Source of the DNA: a virus
IMG/VR virus record: IMGVR_UViG_3300032050_000677
Location: 1-27,070 of that record
Strand: one strand, 5' to 3'
Length of the DNA stretch: 27,070 nucleotides
The notes beneath the pieces are model-generated. The model had not been told where the DNA came from and searched no databases. It saw nothing but the letters and a program-made list of their open reading frames with translations. Positions 23,212 through 27,070 of the stretch are shown here, piece after piece. Numbering within the stretch: position 1 is the stretch's first letter; each line of letters starts with the position of its first letter. A program made the translations under genes and the position numbers.

Positions 23212-26200
23212 TTAAGTTGTTTCACCGTACGCTGTTGCTATCCAATAAGTTGTTCCTGCTAAGGCTGGGTTGCTGTTTGCGTTTATCACAAAGCTACCAG
23301 CTAATTTTGATTCTATAGTCCACGATCTAGCATCTTCACCTGTTACTGTTATTGCGTAGTTTGTATCGGTAAATGCTGCGCCAAACGTTACTGTTGCTTT
23401 TCTTGGGTTACCTGTAAATGAAGTGTTTGCTACTGAACCTGCTTTGGTCCTTAGTCCACTTCCACCAGTGCTTGGTGCCCATGAAGCTGAGACTGCGAAT
23501 GAAGCTGTTGTTGCGAATGAAGCACTTATCGCTATTGAAGACGTAGATGCAAAAGAAGAACTCACTGCTTGTAATACGTACGAAGCTGATTGAGCGTTCT
23601 GTACAAATGAAGCTGTTGACGCAAAAGAAGAGCTTGTTGCTATCGATGATGTAGAGGCAAAGCTGCTGCTTACTGCTTGTAAAATATAAGATGCGCTTTG
23701 TGCTAATTGTACAAACGAAGCAGTTGATGCAAAAGATGAACTTACCGATTGTAGCACGTAAGATGCTGTTACTGCGTTTTGAGCTTGGGAAGCGCTTGTA
23801 GCAAACGAAGCACTTACTGCCTGTAGTACATAAGAAGCTGTTTGTGCATTCTGTACAAACGATGCGGTTGATGCAAACGAAGAACTCACTGCTTGTAAAA
23901 CGTACGATGCACTAATAGCATTGTTTGCCCAACTAGCTGTTCCTTCTAATGATCCTGTAAATCCTAAAGTTGATATTGTAGATCCTGTTACAATCAAGCT
24001 ACCACTTATGATTGCACTTCCTGTGAATGGGAAAGTAGCACCAGCGCCGCCAGGTATGCTTATAGATGCTGTGTTAGATGATACTGTGGCTGTTACCCCA
24101 GCACCAGTAAAATTAAAGTAAGTTGCAGTACCTTGAGTAGATCCTTCGTCTGCTACTGTTATTGATGTTGCTGTACTTGGTGCCCATGAAGCTGATACTG
24201 CAAATGAAGCTGTTGTTGCAAATGATGCACTTGTTGCTATAGATGATGTAGATGCAAACGAAGCGCTAGTTGCTATCGATGATGTAGAGGCAAAGCTACT
24301 GCTTACTGCGTTTAGTACGAAGCTAGCAGTTGTTGCAAACGAAGCGGATACTGCTTGTAAAACGTAAGATGCTGATTGAGCGTTCTGTACAAACGAAGCA
24401 GTTGACGCAAAAGATGAGCTCTGTGCATTTTGTACAAAGGATGCAGTTAACGTATTGTTAGCCCAGCTAGCAGTTCCAAACAGAGAGCCGGTTATGATGG
24501 GCGCATTTAACGAACCTGATATGTTGAAAGAACCGGTTACAGTGTGAGTATCTGTTATAATACTTCCAATATCAACTCCTACATTTCTAACTTGGAGCTC
24601 TCTTGCGCTTCCTGTAACTACGGTGAAGGAGCCAGTTACTACTGTATCTCCATTTAGGCGAGTAGATCCAGAAACGTCTAAGCGGAAGCCTGCGTCGGTG
24701 TTTGTATTAATTCCAACATTTCCGCTTGAGTTAAATATTTGGAAATAAATTAAAGAATTAACTCCCAATCTTAAAGGAACTGTTGTTCCAGTAGTATATA
24801 TATCAGCAGAATTTCCTCCAGTAGTACCTGATAATGATTGTACAAGTGTGCTACCCGCGTTGTTTCTCATTACTGTACTGCAGGCCTGGTTATTGGCGTT
24901 GTTGATCATTAACAAATAAGGCACGTTAATGTCAGTCATTCTAATTCCAGCAGAAACAGTAGATCCTGGATTAAATTGAGTAAATCCGGCAATATCAATG
25001 CCTATTTTGTTGCCTGGGTTACCTCCACCCGCATTGATATCAATCTCTAAACCCTTAATCGCCATGTTTTGTGCACCAGCACCAGTATGAGCAATCCTTT
25101 GATTAACAAAAGTATGAGCTGAATTTACCGTTACGTTTGGAGCAACTAATAGACCGTATACAGTTTGGCTATTATTAACAGTGTATTGTGGATTAATTTG
25201 TAAAGAATAAACATTGTCTCCAGAAGCATTTCTTGTTGCTATTGACGGATTGTATATAGTATGATATTGGTTAGTTGCGCTTGATGTGTATGCTCCTCCA
25301 ACAATTAAACTATTAGTCGTGTTTGTATTTAAGGCTATTAAACTTCCGGATATTGTTGTGCTTCCGCTTATATTAACAGAACCGGTTATAGTATGTGTGT
25401 CTGTAATTACACTTCCTATACGTGTACCTGTTCCAGTTACTACAAACTCAGTTACGCTTCCACTTACTACACTAAATTGAGACGGAGATACAGAAGCGGT
25501 TACACTGCCTGTTGCTATTTGTGTAAGATTCAAACCAGCAACACCCGATGCTAAAATGTAAGAAGCAGTTAAGGCATTTTGTGCCTGAGAAGCACTGGTT
25601 GCAAACGAAGCGCTAGTGGCTATCGATGATGTAGAGGCAAAGCTACTGCTTACAGCGTTAAGTACAAAGCTGGCAGTTGATGCAAACGATGCGCTTACTG
25701 CTTGTAGAATGTATGACGCTGTTGTTGCAGAAGTCGCATTTCCAAGCAATGAGCCAGTAATCGAAGTGGCATTTATGTTTGCGATAGTTGCTGTAGGGGC
25801 TTCGACATTTGATCCCGATATGAGGTTAGCGTTGTAGAGATCGTTTCCTCCTAATCCCAAATCACCGCTCATTTGTCTGCCACCATCAACAAGAAGATAC
25901 TGCGTGTGATCGTCTGCGTTTAGACCTAATAAGTTTCCGTGTACAGCAGATGCGTTTACACCAGCAGCTCTAAAACCAATAATCGGTCTAATGTCTTGTA
26001 TTTGCGTTATGTTAGCGGAGCCTGATTGGACGTACACTGCGGCTAACGGCACTACGCCGTCGTTAAAGTACGTTGGTATGGTTGGTAGGTCTGCGCCTTC
26101 AGTTTCTACTAGAGTGTTGTATTGGTTGTTGTTAATTACTAAGAAGTATTCTTCATCTACACCATCTCCCACAAGGTACACTGTGTGTTTAGTGTACGCT

Positions 26201-27070
26201 GAAGCAGACATTGCTACTAAAGCACTACTTGAAGCGTACACATTGTTTGGCACTATGGATGAAGTGTATCTAGCCCAAACTGAAGCGCTTTGGTAATATT
26301 GTGTTAGATTGATTGATGATGTGCCTGCTGGTAGGAAGTTGTTTTCTGAGAAGTAGTAGCTACCCTGTGTCACGTCTAATTTAAACGGCGTAACGTTTTC
26401 GGTAACAATAGATCCTTCAGCAAACACAGGTCCTAAGGCTTCTCTATTGAATTTAGATAACCTATTTGCTGTGTGTTCTGCGTTCCATGGGCTTTGATCT
26501 ATTAACTCAACTCCAGTATCGTTTGTAACTACCCTTCCTAATATAATGTTTTGAGCAAAGTTTGGTGTTGAGCCCGCAGCTGACAACACGCCGTTGCTGT
26601 TGATGTAAATATAGTTGTTAGTGTTTGGAGATAGAGTTATATTTTGGTTAACCCAATCAAACCTTTTAAACACTTCTGGATTGATTGGATCGTGTAAGTA
26701 ACCGTATCCTGCGGCTGTGGTAACGGTTAAGCTACCGGAGATTGTTATGGTTCCTCCTTCCAATACTCCCATTGAGCTACCTTTAAAGATAAGGGTAGTA
26801 GCGTCTGTGTGAGTACCGTCTGCAAATGTTACAGATAGTTTTCTTGTAATGTCATTTTCACCGTCTGTATCATCTAAGAAGTTCCAATAAAAATCTTCAC
26901 TTACACTGTTTATTTTGGTATGATCAGATATACCTTGATACCTTCCTTGAGTGCCTACTTTTTGTATATCAAAATCATAGGTTGTAGAATCGTGTATCAT
27001 AGATCCCACTACTCTAAAGAGTGGAGGATTGCCAACATTAGGAACAACGTACCCATAATCCCACCCCTGT
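23212..27070 (-). CDS. Giant tail fibre protein (partial, 5' end outside window)
   Basis: The reading frame is open from the right edge to the stop at 23212, at least 1286 residues. Upstream of GTG 27009 it continues as QGWDYGYVVPNVGNPPLFRV without a stop, so the start lies outside. Domains in order: an N-terminal virion part (MIHDSTTYDFDIQKVG, ITISGSLTVTT, FDWVNQNITLSPN); HGNLLGLNADDHTQYLLVDG then MSGDLGLGGNDLYN, a common fibre module; octad-like Ser/Ala repeats (SASYVLQA, SSSFASTA, SFVQNAQ); a globular insert with NVGINTNTDAGFRLDVSGST; more repeats; and a C-terminal head with KATVTFGAAFTDTNYAITVT and WTIESKLAGSFVI ending WIATAYGETT. The last part resembles gp53-like or H-type-lectin-like fibre tips. 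No endosialidase chaperone is present. It is the first adhesin of the block, probably a long trimeric fibre. Confidence 0.85.
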   Translation of the reverse strand, partial: QGWDYGYVVPNVGNPPLFRVVGSMIHDSTTYDFDIQKVGTQGRYQGISDHTKINSVSEDFYWNFLDDTDGENDITRKLSVTFADGTHTDATTLIFKGSSMGVLEGGTITISGSLTVTTAAGYGYLHDPINPEVFKRFDWVNQNITLSPNTNNYIYINSNGVLSAAGSTPNFAQNIILGRVVTNDTGVELIDQSPWNAEHTANRLSKFNREALGPVFAEGSIVTENVTPFKLDVTQGSYYFSENNFLPAGTSSINLTQYYQSASVWARYTSSIVPNNVYASSSALVAMSASAYTKHTVYLVGDGVDEEYFLVINNNQYNTLVETEGADLPTIPTYFNDGVVPLAAVYVQSGSANITQIQDIRPIIGFRAAGVNASAVHGNLLGLNADDHTQYLLVDGGRQMSGDLGLGGNDLYNANLISGSNVEAPTATIANINATSITGSLLGNATSATTASYILQAVSASFASTASFVLNAVSSSFASTSSIATSASFATSASQAQNALTASYILASGVAGLNLTQIATGSVTASVSPSQFSVVSGSVTEFVVTGTGTRIGSVITDTHTITGSVNISGSTTISGSLIALNTNTTNSLIVGGAYTSSATNQYHTIYNPSIATRNASGDNVYSLQINPQYTVNNSQTVYGLLVAPNVTVNSAHTFVNQRIAHTGAGAQNMAIKGLEIDINAGGGNPGNKIGIDIAGFTQFNPGSTVSAGIRMTDINVPYLLMINNANNQACSTVMRNNAGSTLVQSLSGTTGGNSADIYTTGTTVPLRLGVNSLIYFQIFNSSGNVGINTNTDAGFRLDVSGSTRLNGDTVVTGSFTVVTGSARELQVRNVGVDIGSIITDTHTVTGSFNISGSLNAPIITGSLFGTASWANNTLTASFVQNAQSSSFASTASFVQNAQSASYVLQAVSASFATTASFVLNAVSSSFASTSSIATSASFASTSSIATSASFATTASFAVSASWAPSTATSITVADEGSTQGTATYFNFTGAGVTATVSSNTASISIPGGAGATFPFTGSAIISGSLIVTGSTISTLGFTGSLEGTASWANNAISASYVLQAVSSSFASTASFVQNAQTASYVLQAVSASFATSASQAQNAVTASYVLQSVSSSFASTASFVQLAQSASYILQAVSSSFASTSSIATSSSFASTASFVQNAQSASYVLQAVSSSFASTSSIAISASFATTASFAVSASWAPSTGGSGLRTKAGSVANTSFTGNPRKATVTFGAAFTDTNYAITVTGEDARSWTIESKLAGSFVINANSNPALAGTTYWIATAYGETT
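23479..23935 (-). repeat. Imperfect 24-base coding repeats in the giant fibre (array 1)
   Basis: The encoded protein repeats about every eight residues with S/T-A-S-(F/Y) and a following hydrophobic, as in SASYVLQA, SSSFASTA and SFVQNAQ. Three units make a 72-base higher-order period. A 26-base stretch at 23639-23664 is identical to copies in the other two arrays. Confidence 0.8.
24180..24465 (-). repeat. Imperfect 24-base coding repeats in the giant fibre (array 2)
   Basis: This has the same Ser/Ala repeat unit as the first array, between the globular insert and the DEGSTQGTAT module. The 26-base identical stretch is at 24272-24297. Confidence 0.8.
25535..25750 (-). repeat. Imperfect 24-base coding repeats in the giant fibre (array 3)
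   Basis: This is the shortest array, just after the HTQYLLVDG module in protein order. The 26-base identical stretch is at 25619-25644. Confidence 0.78.

Noticed and set aside
23479-25750. CRISPR-like direct repeats
   Set aside because: The repeats are in frame, continuous with coding sequence, without unique spacers of constant length.
27007-27009. GTG at 27009 as the start of the giant fibre
   Set aside because: The frame is open to the window edge with clear coding residues upstream (GYVVPNVGNPPLFRV), so the gene is truncated by the window.

Overview
The window is 27 kb of the structural and adhesion half of a contractile-tailed bacteriophage (Caudoviricetes, myovirus morphology). Every gene I can support lies on the minus strand, so transcription runs from the right edge to the left. 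The likely host is a member of the Bacteroidota. The DNA is AT-rich, most starts lack a clear Shine-Dalgarno and sit behind A/T-rich leaders, and there are lipoprotein and '...SQ' type signal peptides. The secreted metalloprotease with thrombospondin type 3 calcium repeats also resembles enzymes common in that phylum. The host assignment is inference.

Layout in transcription order. (1) 27070-17566: a receptor-binding block of fibre and adhesin genes. It holds a very large fibre that enters from beyond the right edge, 202-, 380- and 189-residue fibre proteins, a small zinc-ribbon-like protein, a 377-residue fibre, a 139-residue protein and a 467-residue seven-repeat beta-propeller. (2) 17491-13923: a cell-envelope block. 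It holds a YfiM-like exported protein, an outer-membrane barrel candidate, a lipoprotein with two membrane segments (spanin-like layout), a four-helix membrane protein, an unknown, a DUF1353-like protein and a lipoprotein-like metzincin protease. No endolysin is recognisable here. (3) 13912-13106: three small proteins, one with an N-terminal membrane anchor. (4) 13052-10482: tail sheath, a small unknown and the tail tube. (5) 10400-9732: a free-standing HNH homing endonuclease flanked by two intrinsic terminators. (6) 9646-1: a T4 baseplate/tail-chaperone-like pair, tape measure, a tail-tube-cap-like protein, a gp53/gpX-like LysM protein and a giant hub protein of at least 1424 residues. The hub runs off the left edge and carries the start of a SleB-like cell-wall hydrolase domain.

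Both edge genes are truncated by the window. The left-edge gene is open from 4272 to base 1 with no stop. The right-edge gene stays open past 27009 to base 27070, so a GTG at 27009 is not its true start.

The most interesting signals are these: an octamer, TATTTATA on the coding strand, in seven short gaps just upstream of start codons, one of them inside the loop of a terminator; the endonuclease between terminators; the lytic domain on the hub; the envelope gene block with its metalloprotease; and repeated modules shared between fibre genes. No tRNA, CRISPR array or insertion sequence was seen, and there is no stretch over 300 bases without a gene.
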